Assembly (NCBI GenBank): GCA_018268855.1
Contig: JAFDVR010000017.1
Coordinates: 62,001-126,000, forward strand
Length of the DNA: 64,000 nt
From: Acidobacteriota bacterium
GTDB lineage: Bacteria; Acidobacteriota; Terriglobia; Terriglobales; Acidobacteriaceae
Reading direction: 5' to 3'
In this document: piece by piece, positions 33,928-42,950 of the stretch
Layout: each line of letters opens with the position of its first letter
Numbering within the stretch: the stretch's first letter is position 1
Program-made: the position numbers and the translations under genes
Notes under the pieces: generated by a model
What the model saw: only the letters and a program-made list of their open reading frames with translations
Told to the model about the DNA's origin: nothing
The model's database searches: none

Positions 33928-34920
33928 TTGAGTTTACTGCACTTGGCATCAGGTCAGAAATCTGCATGCAACCTTTTTCGAAACGCAAGTAACGCGCAGT
34001 TCAATTCGCATAAAGAGAAGCCATTGGTTCCGAACGCGTCCGTTCTTCCTGAACAGAAAAAATCTCTCAACAGTCGTAGGTATAAGGTAGGAGATATAGC
34101 TCCATGGGTGCTGTTGGCTGCTCTCATGGAGCTGATCTACGCACGTGTTCTTGTTAAACTCGTTCACGACTGGTATTCCATCCCTGACTTCTCCCACGGT
34201 TTTCTCGTTCCGTTTTTCGCGGCTTATGTCCTCTGGAGCAGGCGTGACCAACTACGCACTACACCGATTCGGCCCTCCTGGACAGGGGTGATCGTCGTTG
34301 TTTTCGCTCTTCTTGTCTTATTGACTGGCATTTATGGCGCGGATCTCTTTCTTTCACGCATTTCGCTCCTGTTTCTGCTCATTGGACTGATCTGGACCTT
34401 CGCCGGGCTCATTATGCTGCGTGCGATGACGTTTCCGCTCGCGATTTTACTGCTTGCGATTCCATTTCCCGCTATTGTTTTCAACCAGATTACCTTTCCA
34501 CTGCAACTTCTGGCGTCCAGGGTTGCGGGTGTGATTCTGCCGCTATTTGGAGTTCCAGTTCTACGAGAAGGAAACGTTATACAGTTACCTGCCATGCAGT
34601 TGGAGGTAGCTGAAGCATGTAGTGGAATCCGTTCTTTGATGACGCTGTTTACCGTTGCCGTCGTTTATGGATTCTTTGTAGAGAAATCCCCGGCCAGGAG
34701 ATGGGTGCTGGCCATCGCAAGCATCCCTATTGCTGTGGCCGCTAACGCTTTGCGCATTGTCGGTACAGGTCTGTGCGTACAGTATTGGGATCCCGATAAG
34801 GCACTCGGCTTCTTTCATGAATTTTCGGGATGGCTGATGTTTGTAATCTCCATGATTTGTCTGTACTTCACGCAGAAGCTCATTGACTGGACAGCAGGCA
34901 GGAAGGCCTCCATATCATGA
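33928..34920 (+). CDS. xrtA: Exosortase (XrtA-type)
   Basis: 330 residues from TTG 33928; no better start is visible before the first helix. Eight or so membrane helices. The catalytic triad is readable: Cys231 in 'EACSGIRSLMTLF', Arg276 in 'AANALRIVGTG', His297 in 'GFFHEFSGWLM'. 'SIPDFSHGFLVPFFAAYVLW' is the conserved N-terminal region. Exosortases cleave and process PEP-CTERM proteins at the inner membrane; three candidate substrates lie at 39.9, 40.8 and 46.5 kb. The gene overlaps epsI by 4 bp (ATGA). Confidence 0.94.
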   Translation: MSLLHLASGQKSACNLFRNASNAQFNSHKEKPLVPNASVLPEQKKSLNSRRYKVGDIAPWVLLAALMELIYARVLVKLVHDWYSIPDFSHGFLVPFFAAYVLWSRRDQLRTTPIRPSWTGVIVVVFALLVLLTGIYGADLFLSRISLLFLLIGLIWTFAGLIMLRAMTFPLAILLLAIPFPAIVFNQITFPLQLLASRVAGVILPLFGVPVLREGNVIQLPAMQLEVAEACSGIRSLMTLFTVAVVYGFFVEKSPARRWVLAIASIPIAVAANALRIVGTGLCVQYWDPDKALGFFHEFSGWLMFVISMICLYFTQKLIDWTAGRKASIS

Positions 34921-35576
34921 CACCAAAATTTATCGTGGTTACACTGTTGCTCGCCTCAACAGCCACGTTTTTGGGGATGCGCAGCAACGTCGATCAGGTA
35001 CCGCCTAGTCTGCCACTCAGCCAACTCCCGCAACAGATCGGGGCATGGAAATCTCGCGATATAGCTCTTGATCCGGCGGTGCTCCAAATCCTGGGGGACG
35101 GACGTTTCCTCAATCGTCTCTATATGGAATCTTCTTCTGCTGGCCCAACGCAGATTCCCGCCGGTCCTATTGGGCTTTTTATAGGATATTTCCCCACACA
35201 ACGGACAGGACAGGCAATTCACTCTCCACAGAATTGTCTCCCAGGCGCAGGATGGACATTTTTATCCGAGCACCCCATCACGTTAACCGATGAGGACGGC
35301 AAAAATTACGATATCGGGGAGTATGTCATCACAGATGGCAATATTAAGCAGGAAGTTCTTTATTGGTATCGCGCTCATGGCCGCAGTATTTCCAGCGAAT
35401 ACCGCGCAAAGTTCTATATGATCGCCGATGCGATGCGTTACAACCGTACAGATGGCGCTCTTATTCGCATCATTACGCCTATGCAACCTGGAGAGACACA
35501 ACAGCAGGTTCATGACCGTGCGATCTCATTCGCAAAGAAACTTGCACCTATGCTGCCTGCTTATATTCCTGATTGA
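34917..35576 (+). CDS. epsI: EpsI-family exosortase-associated protein
   Basis: 219 residues with an N-terminal helix or signal (residues 4-20). Typical features are 'IGAWKSRDIALDPAVLQILG', 'IGYFPTQRTGQAIHSPQNCL' with its Pro-x-Asn-Cys-Leu-Pro-Gly group, and 'YRAHGRSISSEYRAKFYMI'. In many bacteria EpsI is fused to the exosortase; here it is separate and translationally coupled by a 4-bp overlap. The function is not defined beyond association with exosortase and exopolysaccharide. The TPR lipoprotein gene follows after about 64 bp. Confidence 0.93.
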   Translation: MTPKFIVVTLLLASTATFLGMRSNVDQVPPSLPLSQLPQQIGAWKSRDIALDPAVLQILGDGRFLNRLYMESSSAGPTQIPAGPIGLFIGYFPTQRTGQAIHSPQNCLPGAGWTFLSEHPITLTDEDGKNYDIGEYVITDGNIKQEVLYWYRAHGRSISSEYRAKFYMIADAMRYNRTDGALIRIITPMQPGETQQQVHDRAISFAKKLAPMLPAYIPD

Positions 35577-35640
35577 TACAATCTAGGTGCAATCGATACG
35601 CCGAAACGAGACAAAACGCCCCAAAAATAGGGAATCCGCC

Positions 35641-37920
35641 ATGTTCAAACTTCGTACAGCTACAGCTTCTGTTGCCTTGCTCTCACTCTCTTTGTCCTTA
35701 GGATTAAGTGGCTGCAATCGCGATCCTAATGTCCGCAAGCAGAAGTACCTCGAAAGCGGAAAGAGGTATGAGGCAGAAGGCAAGCTGCGCGAAGCCGTCA
35801 TCCAGTTTTCTAATGCGCTCAAGGTAGATAAGAGCTTTGCAGCGGCGCATTATGAACTTGCAAAGACGTATATCAAGATGAAGCTTCCGATGCAGGCTTA
35901 TGCGGAGTTACAGAAGACAGTTGCGCTTGATCCGAAGAACATACAGGCCCGTATCGATCTCGGCAATCTCCTGGTAGCCGGCAAGTCACCGGATGCGGCT
36001 GCAGAGCAGGCAAAAGCCGTGCTGGCTCAACAGGCAAATAATGCGGACGCGTATGCTTTGCTCGCAAGCGTTGCTGCCGCAAAGGGTAACCGCGAGGAAG
36101 CGATTACACAGATCCAACATGCGCTCTCGATCGATCCGAACCGCTCAGCTTTCCATAGCACGCTTGGAATATTACAAAGCGAAGGGGATACTGCATTAGC
36201 ACAGCAGAATCTCCAGAAAGCAATCGATCTCGACAAATCGAATACCTCTGCCCGTTATGCTTTGGCAGCGGTGCTTGAAAAGAAGGGCGATATGAAAGGA
36301 GCGGAGGCGCAGCTACAGGCTGCCATTGCCGCGGCCCCTAAAGATCTCCAGGCCCGTGCGGCTCTTGCTTCTCTTTACTTGCGCACTGGGAACAAGGACC
36401 AAGCAGAAGCCACCATTCGCAAGGCCACCGAAGATTTCTCTGATGATGAGCAAGGCGCGAGCATGCTGGAAAATTACTATGCTCGTAGCGGTCAGTCACA
36501 GCGCGCCGAAGGGGAGTATGCCGCGCTTGTTTCGAAATACCCCAAGAGCTTTCCTATTCGCATGGCCTATGCCCGCATTCTCATGACGCAGGGCAAGTTC
36601 GATAAGGCGAATGAAATCGCGAAGGAACTTACTAAATCGAATGGCAACGATGCGCAGGTGGAAGCGCTCAATGCATCGTTGCTGATGCAGCAGGGAAAGA
36701 ATGATGAAGCCTTCGCGAAGTTGCAGCAGGCCGCCAAGAACAATCCCGATAACGTCCAGATCAAGCTACTTATGGGCCTTTCTGCACGGCAACGAGGCGA
36801 TATGGCCACTGCCGAAAGCAATTTCCGGGATGCAGCACAACGCGAGCCTTCCAATCTCAACGCGCAACGCGGATTAGCCGAGATCGCCAATCGCAAAGGA
36901 GATTCCAGTGAACTGCGTCAGGTGGCGAACACCACCATGCAGATCTACCCGGGGCTGCCTGAACCTTATCTCTGGCGCGGCACGGCAGACGCAAACGACA
37001 ATCATTTGGATACCGCCGAAGCCGATTTCAAGATGGCCCTGAAGCTTGATCCTAAGAACGCGCAGGCGCTCACAGAACTTGGCCAACTTAAACTAAAGCA
37101 GCAACGTACAGCAGAAGGCAAAGCTCTTCTGGAACAGGCTTTGCAGATTGATCCAAATTCTCGCGCGCTTAATCTGCTGGTGCGGCTCGATCTCCAGGCA
37201 AATAAGCCTGATGCAGCCATCGCTCGTATTCAGCAACAGCTTACGCGAACCAAGCCAAATTCAGAGCTCTACAATCAGCTGGCTGCTGTGCAACTCGCCA
37301 CGCACAATGCCGGTGCAGCCGCCGACAGTGCCCGCAAAGCGCTCCAATTGGATCCATCCGACTCTACAGCTATGCGGACCTTCACCCAGGCATGCATGAC
37401 GCTCGGTCAGACAGCACCGGCCATGGATATGTGGCAGAAGTGGGCGGCAGCTCATCCTAAAGATGCACAGGCGCCTGCATTTATGGGGCTCCTTTCGGAA
37501 TCAGCCGGAGAACCCTCAAAGGCGATTGATTATTACCAAAAATCGCTTGCGCTCAAATCCGATCAGCCTGTCATCTCTAATAATCTTGCTTTCCTGATGA
37601 TAGAAACAGGCCAGAATCTGGATGTTGCTCTCTCACTCGCGCAGAATGCACATCAAGCTCTTCCCGATTCACCCAACACGGCAGACACATTGGCTTGGGT
37701 TTATTACAAGAAAGGTGTCTACGCCTCGGCTCTTGATCTGCTGCAGGAAGCCGTAAAGAAAGAGCCGAACAATGCATCCATTCAGTACCATCTCGGTATG
37801 ACGTATCGGCAGATGAACAATAAATCAGATGCTATCAGCCACCTGAAAAAGGCAGTCTCTCTTTCCCCGGACAGTCCCGCAGGCAAGAGTGCCGCGCAGG
37901 AGCTTGGCCGGATTGGCTAA
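35641..37920 (+). CDS. PEP-CTERM-system TPR-repeat lipoprotein (PrsT-like)
   Basis: 759 residues from ATG 35641. Signal with lipobox 'LSLSLGLSGC' (Cys about residue 26), then about 20 TPR units such as 'AAHYELAKTYIKMKLPMQAY' and 'PNNASIQYHLGMTYRQ'. The architecture (lipoprotein plus many TPRs beside xrtA) is that of the PrsT/TIGR02917 family. It probably holds the export complex together in the periplasm. I reject the 54 bases upstream that are also open because they give no signal-like start. Confidence 0.92.
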   Translation: MFKLRTATASVALLSLSLSLGLSGCNRDPNVRKQKYLESGKRYEAEGKLREAVIQFSNALKVDKSFAAAHYELAKTYIKMKLPMQAYAELQKTVALDPKNIQARIDLGNLLVAGKSPDAAAEQAKAVLAQQANNADAYALLASVAAAKGNREEAITQIQHALSIDPNRSAFHSTLGILQSEGDTALAQQNLQKAIDLDKSNTSARYALAAVLEKKGDMKGAEAQLQAAIAAAPKDLQARAALASLYLRTGNKDQAEATIRKATEDFSDDEQGASMLENYYARSGQSQRAEGEYAALVSKYPKSFPIRMAYARILMTQGKFDKANEIAKELTKSNGNDAQVEALNASLLMQQGKNDEAFAKLQQAAKNNPDNVQIKLLMGLSARQRGDMATAESNFRDAAQREPSNLNAQRGLAEIANRKGDSSELRQVANTTMQIYPGLPEPYLWRGTADANDNHLDTAEADFKMALKLDPKNAQALTELGQLKLKQQRTAEGKALLEQALQIDPNSRALNLLVRLDLQANKPDAAIARIQQQLTRTKPNSELYNQLAAVQLATHNAGAAADSARKALQLDPSDSTAMRTFTQACMTLGQTAPAMDMWQKWAAAHPKDAQAPAFMGLLSESAGEPSKAIDYYQKSLALKSDQPVISNNLAFLMIETGQNLDVALSLAQNAHQALPDSPNTADTLAWVYYKKGVYASALDLLQEAVKKEPNNASIQYHLGMTYRQMNNKSDAISHLKKAVSLSPDSPAGKSAAQELGRIG

Positions 37921-37958
37921 TTTCTTGATAGCTTACAGATCTAACCGAACGGCGATGT

Positions 37959-39506
37959 GTGAATAGTAAGACGATCCTCCGAAATACTCTCTGGTATGGT
38001 CTGGAGAATGTAATCAGTTTTGTCGCTTCGCTGATTACATCCATTGCCATTGCCCGCACCCTCGGCCCGGCAAAGATGGGCTATATCGTCTATGTGCTCT
38101 GGGTTGTAAATATTGCAGGATCATTGGGAAGCATCGGTATTCCTGCCACTGTACGTAAGTACATGGCAGAATACATTGCTAAAGACGACCTTAATATCGC
38201 GAAATGGATCTATCGACGCACTCTGTGGATACAGGTGATCACCGCAACCATTGCGCTTCTCATGTGCATGGTCTGGGTGATGTATCGGTCACCCATTGAA
38301 TATCGCATTGCTGCGCTTATCCTGGTGTTCAGCATATGGCCGTCGATGGTTAACTCAATCTCGGCCCAAGCAAATGTAGCGACGGAAAATCTTTCTGCAA
38401 ATCTTCCCGCATCCGCTGCGGCCACAGTCGCCTTTTTCGTGCTCACCATGTTGACTGTTTTATTTCATTGGGGCGTCATTGGTGTGGCCGTAGCCATGTT
38501 TGGCATGAAAATGGTCGATTTCAGCGTCCGCTTCGTACCTACATGGCGGCGTATCAATGAGTGGAGCCATTCTTCTGAGCCACCACCCGAAGAGCTCCGC
38601 AAACGTATGCTCCGATTTGCTATCGAGAGCGTTGCCGGCATGGCGCTTACCCTTATCGTATGGGATAGGTCCGAGATCGTCCTCCTCAAATATCTATCCA
38701 CCGACATCCGCCAGATCGCTTTTTACTCGGTTGCCTTCAGCCTTGCGGAGAAACTGCTCGTGTTTCCGACTGTATTTGCTTCGGCTACGGGCGTAAGTGT
38801 GTATGCCCAGTATGGTCGCGACAAGTCCCGTGTGCCTGCGCTTACTGCCGCCGCAGTCCGGTATTTGGGGCTTACGTCTGTGCCACTTCACTTTATTGCA
38901 GCTGCGCTTGCAGGTGCTGCCTTATCTATCATGTACGGCAAACAATACGAAGGAGCTATAGCCGTTGCTATGGCTGCTCCGATTCTTTGCCTTCCCAAGG
39001 CATTTCTTACTCCTATCCAGACGCTTTTTGAAGCTGTAGAGAAGCAGCGGTATTTCATTGTTGCGACCATCATGGCGTCTATCGTAGATGTGGCCATCGC
39101 CTGGCTGCTGATTCCCAGGTATGGCGCACTTGGCGCTGCGATTGGAAGTGGGGGGGCCCAGATGCTTTCTCTTTGCGCTTTGTGGGCAATCGGCATTGCA
39201 CGCTATGAGATACGTCTGCCTTGGCAATTCCTTGGAAAAATTACCGCAATAAGCGCTATTGCCTCAGCGTCGGCTCTGGTTTTTGTACATACGCTTCCGC
39301 AACTTCCGGGGTTTTTGCTTGGAGGGATAGTTTCTATCAGCATATTTATTTTTCTGGCAGCATGGTGGCGTACGCTTGAGCAGCAGGATCTCCAACGTTT
39401 GAAAATTCTCGTGGATGCATGCCCCGTAGCACTCGCTACACCGGCTAATCTGACATACTCCTGGCTTAGCCGGCGGGTCGCACCAATCACAGAAGAACTT
39501 ATTTAG
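37959..39506 (+). CDS. Polysaccharide flippase (Wzx-like)
   Basis: 515 residues from GTG 37959; 12 to 14 membrane helices. 'LRNTLWYGLENVISFVASLI' and 'ARTLGPAKMGYIVYVLWVV' are the usual start of oligosaccharide flippases of the MOP superfamily. It would flip the undecaprenyl-linked repeat unit to the periplasmic side. 38 bp after the TPR gene, in the same direction, so it is probably the end of the xrtA-epsI-prsT-wzx run. Confidence 0.9.
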   Translation: MNSKTILRNTLWYGLENVISFVASLITSIAIARTLGPAKMGYIVYVLWVVNIAGSLGSIGIPATVRKYMAEYIAKDDLNIAKWIYRRTLWIQVITATIALLMCMVWVMYRSPIEYRIAALILVFSIWPSMVNSISAQANVATENLSANLPASAAATVAFFVLTMLTVLFHWGVIGVAVAMFGMKMVDFSVRFVPTWRRINEWSHSSEPPPEELRKRMLRFAIESVAGMALTLIVWDRSEIVLLKYLSTDIRQIAFYSVAFSLAEKLLVFPTVFASATGVSVYAQYGRDKSRVPALTAAAVRYLGLTSVPLHFIAAALAGAALSIMYGKQYEGAIAVAMAAPILCLPKAFLTPIQTLFEAVEKQRYFIVATIMASIVDVAIAWLLIPRYGALGAAIGSGGAQMLSLCALWAIGIARYEIRLPWQFLGKITAISAIASASALVFVHTLPQLPGFLLGGIVSISIFIFLAAWWRTLEQQDLQRLKILVDACPVALATPANLTYSWLSRRVAPITEELI

Positions 39507-39887
39507 CAGCTATTCCGCGATGGAGTCAGTGACTTCTTATGTAGCACTGAATCTTCTCCTGTGTACGGATACGGATGTTCCCAATTCCCGGCAGAACTTT
39601 ATCACCACAATAATTGGTTAGACGTATAGCTGATGGATGGACCGCACGTCGGTGCAGATATGGTTGTATGCGAATGTCTACTTAAGACATTTACCTAAAG
39701 ATGCGAGCTATTCGTGGAGATGCGTCCCTCAAAGAAATGAGGATTGCAGTTCCTCGCGAACGAAGCCTGATAATGTATTGTGATTGTAAACCACAACGCA
39801 AGAAAAAGGCCGCTGCACTCTTGCCAGTGCGGCGGCCTGTAGGTTGTAGTACAGATCAGGTATTCACTGCTAGAACATCTTTTGATA
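39507..39887. other. Intergenic region, 381 bp, no gene seen
   Basis: Contains a small inverted repeat AATGTCT/AGACATT (39673-39691), perhaps the weak end of the flippase transcript, and at its right the terminator of the PEP-CTERM gene (39802-39838). The other short frames have no family likeness. Confidence 0.6.
39802..39838 (-). terminator. Terminator of PEP-CTERM gene 39888-40457
   Basis: AGGCCGCTGCACT pairs with AGTGCGGCGGCCT with one mismatch and a 6-base loop. On the minus strand it is followed by TTTTTCTTG, so it terminates the PEP-CTERM transcript. Confidence 0.8.
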
Positions 39888-40457
39888 CTAGGCCTTGCGG
39901 CGACGGCGATAGAGAGCGCCGGCCGAGCTCATAAGGCCAGTGCCGAGCAACAGAAGGGTGTTGGGTTCAGGTGTCGGAGCTACGGCACTTGCGGAGAAGG
40001 TTACTTTAGCGCCGCCACTCCCATTCTGCGAAGTCAGATTGAAGGTACCTGTCGAAGAGCTATATCCGGTCTCGGTGAAGGTGCCGACACCCAAGATATG
40101 GAGATCGCCGTTTGAATCAATACCGGAAGAGGTAATCCCAGTGAGCGAGAACGTCACGGTCTTGCCATTGTTCGTGAGCGTGAATACCTGCGTGGGATTG
40201 ACGAAACCGCTGCCGAAGTTGAAGTCATTCATCGTTACGGATGCATGGGTGTTGGTCGATGTGAAGAGATCAGCAAACGTACCGGTTGCATCCTCAGCAT
40301 ACGCATCCCCAGCTCGGGTGAAATGTATGCTGCTGGTGGTATAGGTATCGCCACCGCCGATCGAAATTGAGCCATGTACTGTGTCTGCGTGTGCTGCCAA
40401 AGACGTGACGGCTAACGCCGTGGCCAAGGACAGGATTTTAAGCGTCGATTTAAACAT
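39888..40457 (-). CDS. PEP-CTERM sorting-domain protein
   Basis: 189 residues. Signal peptide (residues 1-24, 'ATALAVTSLAAHA'); the mature part is beta-rich and low in charge ('VHGSISIGGGDTYTTSSIHF'). The C-terminus 'PTPEPNTLLLLGTGLMSSAG' followed by ALYRRRRKA is a clear PEP-CTERM signal: PEP motif, helix, Arg cluster. It is therefore a probable substrate of the XrtA in this locus. GGAGGAACACT precedes the ATG. A good sigma-54 promoter lies about 70 bp upstream. The mature function is unknown. Confidence 0.9.
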   Translation of the reverse strand: MFKSTLKILSLATALAVTSLAAHADTVHGSISIGGGDTYTTSSIHFTRAGDAYAEDATGTFADLFTSTNTHASVTMNDFNFGSGFVNPTQVFTLTNNGKTVTFSLTGITSSGIDSNGDLHILGVGTFTETGYSSSTGTFNLTSQNGSGGAKVTFSASAVAPTPEPNTLLLLGTGLMSSAGALYRRRRKA

Positions 40458-40526
40458 AGTGTTCCTCCAAGTGATGGGCCTGTCGGCTGGAGCTCAAGGC
40501 TCAGCGTTGGCTGCCACCTGGAATAA

Positions 40527-40542
40527 TGCACCTGGTCTGCCA
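40527..40542 (-). promoter_or_regulatory. Candidate sigma-54 promoter of PEP-CTERM gene
   Basis: On the minus strand: TGGCAGACCAGGTGCA. It matches TGGCA at -24 and TGCA at -12 with the required 10 bases between GG and GC; mismatches are at C6, G7 and the first T of TTGC. Predicted start near 40516, giving a leader of about 59 bases. Confidence 0.6.
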
Positions 40543-40747
40543 AACTATTAGAAAATACCAAAAATCTCTCGGATTGGATTAATTTGCGCGGTAAAAAGTG
40601 CTGCTTACATACATGGGCAATATGGTTGTACGCCATTAAATGTCAAATATGGAATCATCATGATTATTAGCCATCATTCAAACACTTTATGTGGGAAATT
40701 TATTTCCATGAACATAGCGCAAGAGGGTAATTAATTGCACTAAGGCC

Positions 40748-40774
40748 AAACGGAGCTCTGAAAGAGCTCCGTTT
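40748..40774. terminator. Terminator of second PEP-CTERM gene
   Basis: AAACGGAGCTCT pairs perfectly with AGAGCTCCGTTT over 12 bp with a 3-base loop. It lies just beyond the stop of the gene ending at 40797 on the minus strand, with a short T/A tail on both sides. Confidence 0.7.
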
Positions 40775-40796
40775 GATTCAATAGAACTGGGGAGGC

Positions 40797-41411
40797 CTAT
40801 TCCAGAATTTTACGAGCACCCAAAGTAAACATTCCTAAGAATCCAGTCAGCAAAAGTGCGATGCTACTGGGTTCGGGTACTGCTGGCACGACGGGAGTAG
40901 TCGGGATAATGGGAATGCCTGGTACTCCGGGCTGACCGGGAACACCAGGAACGAAGCCAATTGGAGGAGTTACGGTGGAAGGTGTCTGTACCTGGCCGCG
41001 CTCGTTGACTGGGGGAACTGATGAAACAGGACGCAGGGTATTGCTTGCAGGGGCTTCAAGGGTCTGAGGCACAATCATCTGCAAAGGTGTTTCCGGTACA
41101 AGCGCGAGCTCATTTTCTGGAGGTAGATCGCCACACAAAATATGGAAACGGCGGAGCATCTCCTGGGGGCTCAGCTTAGGCGTACGTATGTGGTGAACAG
41201 GGGAGGAAACCCGCGCAATTTTAGGCTTAGGAACCACTTTTTTGTTCCTGTGGCGTACCGCAAGTACTTTGCGTACAGGCTGTAATTCAGCGAGTTGCTG
41301 TTTATATTCCCGCAGCCATTTGTCGCAGTCAGTCGATGCGGAGACGGCTTTTACGCCAGCCCCGGAGACTGTCAGCAACAGAGCGGAGATAAACAACAAT
41401 CGCTTACGCAT
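40797..41411 (-). CDS. PEP-CTERM protein with proline-rich stalk
   Basis: 204 residues. Signal peptide (residues 1-25), two cysteines (in 'STDCDKWL' and 'HILCGDLP') that could pair, a basic middle and then a Pro/Gly-rich, collagen-like stretch around residues 150-175 ('FVPGVPGQPGVPGIP'). The C-terminus 'VPEPSSIALLLTGFLGMFTL' with GARKILE is a PEP-CTERM signal, with only one Arg and one Lys rather than an Arg cluster. Probably an XrtA substrate anchored or released through a flexible stalk. A perfect TGGCACG lies about 90 bp upstream, but its -12 partner is off by one base. Confidence 0.85.
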   Translation of the reverse strand: MRKRLLFISALLLTVSGAGVKAVSASTDCDKWLREYKQQLAELQPVRKVLAVRHRNKKVVPKPKIARVSSPVHHIRTPKLSPQEMLRRFHILCGDLPPENELALVPETPLQMIVPQTLEAPASNTLRPVSSVPPVNERGQVQTPSTVTPPIGFVPGVPGQPGVPGIPIIPTTPVVPAVPEPSSIALLLTGFLGMFTLGARKILE

Positions 41412-41525
41412 AACGCCTCACAGATTCCAACACAACAGCTCATCACTCGAAGTGATATGTAACAATACTTCAAAATTTAAAGTGTATGTCGCGTTTTTTC
41501 GTGCCATATTAAAATTTGCATAAAT

Positions 41526-42857
41526 TCAAACTTGACGCGACATCATCCACAGCCATTCTACCTGAATGGCTAATAAAAAAAGCACCGTAGTCCACCCACG
41601 AATGGCTTTCCAGCTATCCGAAGCACTGTTATAAGCAACTGCGCCTGCAACCGCGATTGGCAAAATAACAGGGAAGTGATATGTCGGATGCGACATACTG
41701 ATCCAGTATGGTGCCGCATATAAAGCCACTCCTCCTATCAATATCCACGATTCGATTTTCTTCCAAAAGCATGCCCCGGCCGCCGCAATGCAGAAGAAAG
41801 CCGGCCCAACAACCGCAAGATATGTGATGCATTCCGCAATGAGTGAAGGCACCAGCAGATTTGGTACATATTTCCTCAAATTCAAGGACGTAAACGTGTC
41901 GAAGGCCCAGTAGCATCGGAAACGATTGAGCGTCCGGAGCAGAAATACTCCCGGATGTTGCAGGATGTATTGCTTCGATAAGGAGGTGAATTGCTTCTGT
42001 TGATCGAACGCTGATAGCTTCGATAGCTCAGACAATTCCTGCTTATAGGTAGGAAAGAGGTTGATTTCCAATGATCCGGGCTTTGCATGCGATCCGAAAT
42101 ACCACGTCCGATAATAAGGTGTGCTCGGATTATTACCGTACCAAAAGTTTCGGGCATTTGAGGTATTAAATACCCATCTGCCAGAGATTTCATGGGCCTT
42201 AAGCATCCAGCTGCCGCATATCGCTGCAACGATTAATAAACTTACAGTGGCCTTGACGAATTTCCGTGAATGTATAGCAGGTGCGATCACAAGGAAGCTC
42301 AGAATCAGCGCGCTTGGGCGAATCAATGCCATGGCGCCTACCGTAATTCCGAAAGTAACGTATTCTCGCCATTCCGCCTTGCGTATGCAGCCCAGCAATT
42401 CGGCCAGCATCACAACAAGCAGAGCGGCGACCGGCAACTGCGTTAAAGGCTCGATTGAAAGATGTATAGAGACTGGAGTGATAGAAAGCACGAGCAGAAT
42501 CTTCCATGCCCATCTTTTAAGGTCCAGTATGGCAGTCAGCCGGTAAAGACCGTAGATCAACAATAACCAGAAAAACATCATGCTCAAGCGCAAAATGCCT
42601 GTACCGCCACCTAACGCCACGATAGGAGATAGATACAGCGGAAGACCGGGTGGCCAATACGGAACGAAATGATGGCCTGTCAGAAGCTGCCGCGTCATTT
42701 CAAGGTAATCTTGTGCATCTGGGGAAAGGGGTGTGTTCCAGGCTAGAACGAGTACAACTGCTCGAACAAGCAGGCTGAATACGAATACAATACAGAAGAG
42801 CAAGCTTTCATGACTGATCCGGGATGTAAGATGCTTGGTCGAATAGTTCATGAGCAT
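41526..42857 (-). CDS. Membrane glycosyltransferase of ArnT/GT39-like fold
   Basis: 443 residues, about 11 membrane helices. The first periplasmic loop has an Asp in 'LSPDAQDYLEM', matching the catalytic acidic residues of GT-C enzymes (ArnT, PMT, GT39/83), and 'PYWPPGLPLYLSPI' follows. It would transfer a lipid-linked sugar on the periplasmic side. No close family is evident to me. It is monocistronic on the minus strand; ATG 42857 and ATG 42851 are both possible starts. Confidence 0.7.
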   Translation of the reverse strand: MLMNYSTKHLTSRISHESLLFCIVFVFSLLVRAVVLVLAWNTPLSPDAQDYLEMTRQLLTGHHFVPYWPPGLPLYLSPIVALGGGTGILRLSMMFFWLLLIYGLYRLTAILDLKRWAWKILLVLSITPVSIHLSIEPLTQLPVAALLVVMLAELLGCIRKAEWREYVTFGITVGAMALIRPSALILSFLVIAPAIHSRKFVKATVSLLIVAAICGSWMLKAHEISGRWVFNTSNARNFWYGNNPSTPYYRTWYFGSHAKPGSLEINLFPTYKQELSELSKLSAFDQQKQFTSLSKQYILQHPGVFLLRTLNRFRCYWAFDTFTSLNLRKYVPNLLVPSLIAECITYLAVVGPAFFCIAAAGACFWKKIESWILIGGVALYAAPYWISMSHPTYHFPVILPIAVAGAVAYNSASDSWKAIRGWTTVLFLLAIQVEWLWMMSRQV

Positions 42858-42950
42858 ATCTGCATTATGGATTATGGCGGCACGCCGATCATCCTAATAG
42901 CTACAATGCAAAAGCCTTACAGGAAACCTTCTGAAGGTCTTCATCGTATG

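Larger units (their letters stand above)
40458..40796. other. Intergenic region, 339 bp, promoter and terminator only
   Basis: Holds the sigma-54 promoter of the left PEP-CTERM gene (40527-40542), an AATCAT-C-ATGATT inverted repeat near 40652-40664 that could be an activator site, and the terminator of the right PEP-CTERM gene (40748-40774). No coding frame is supported. Confidence 0.6.
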
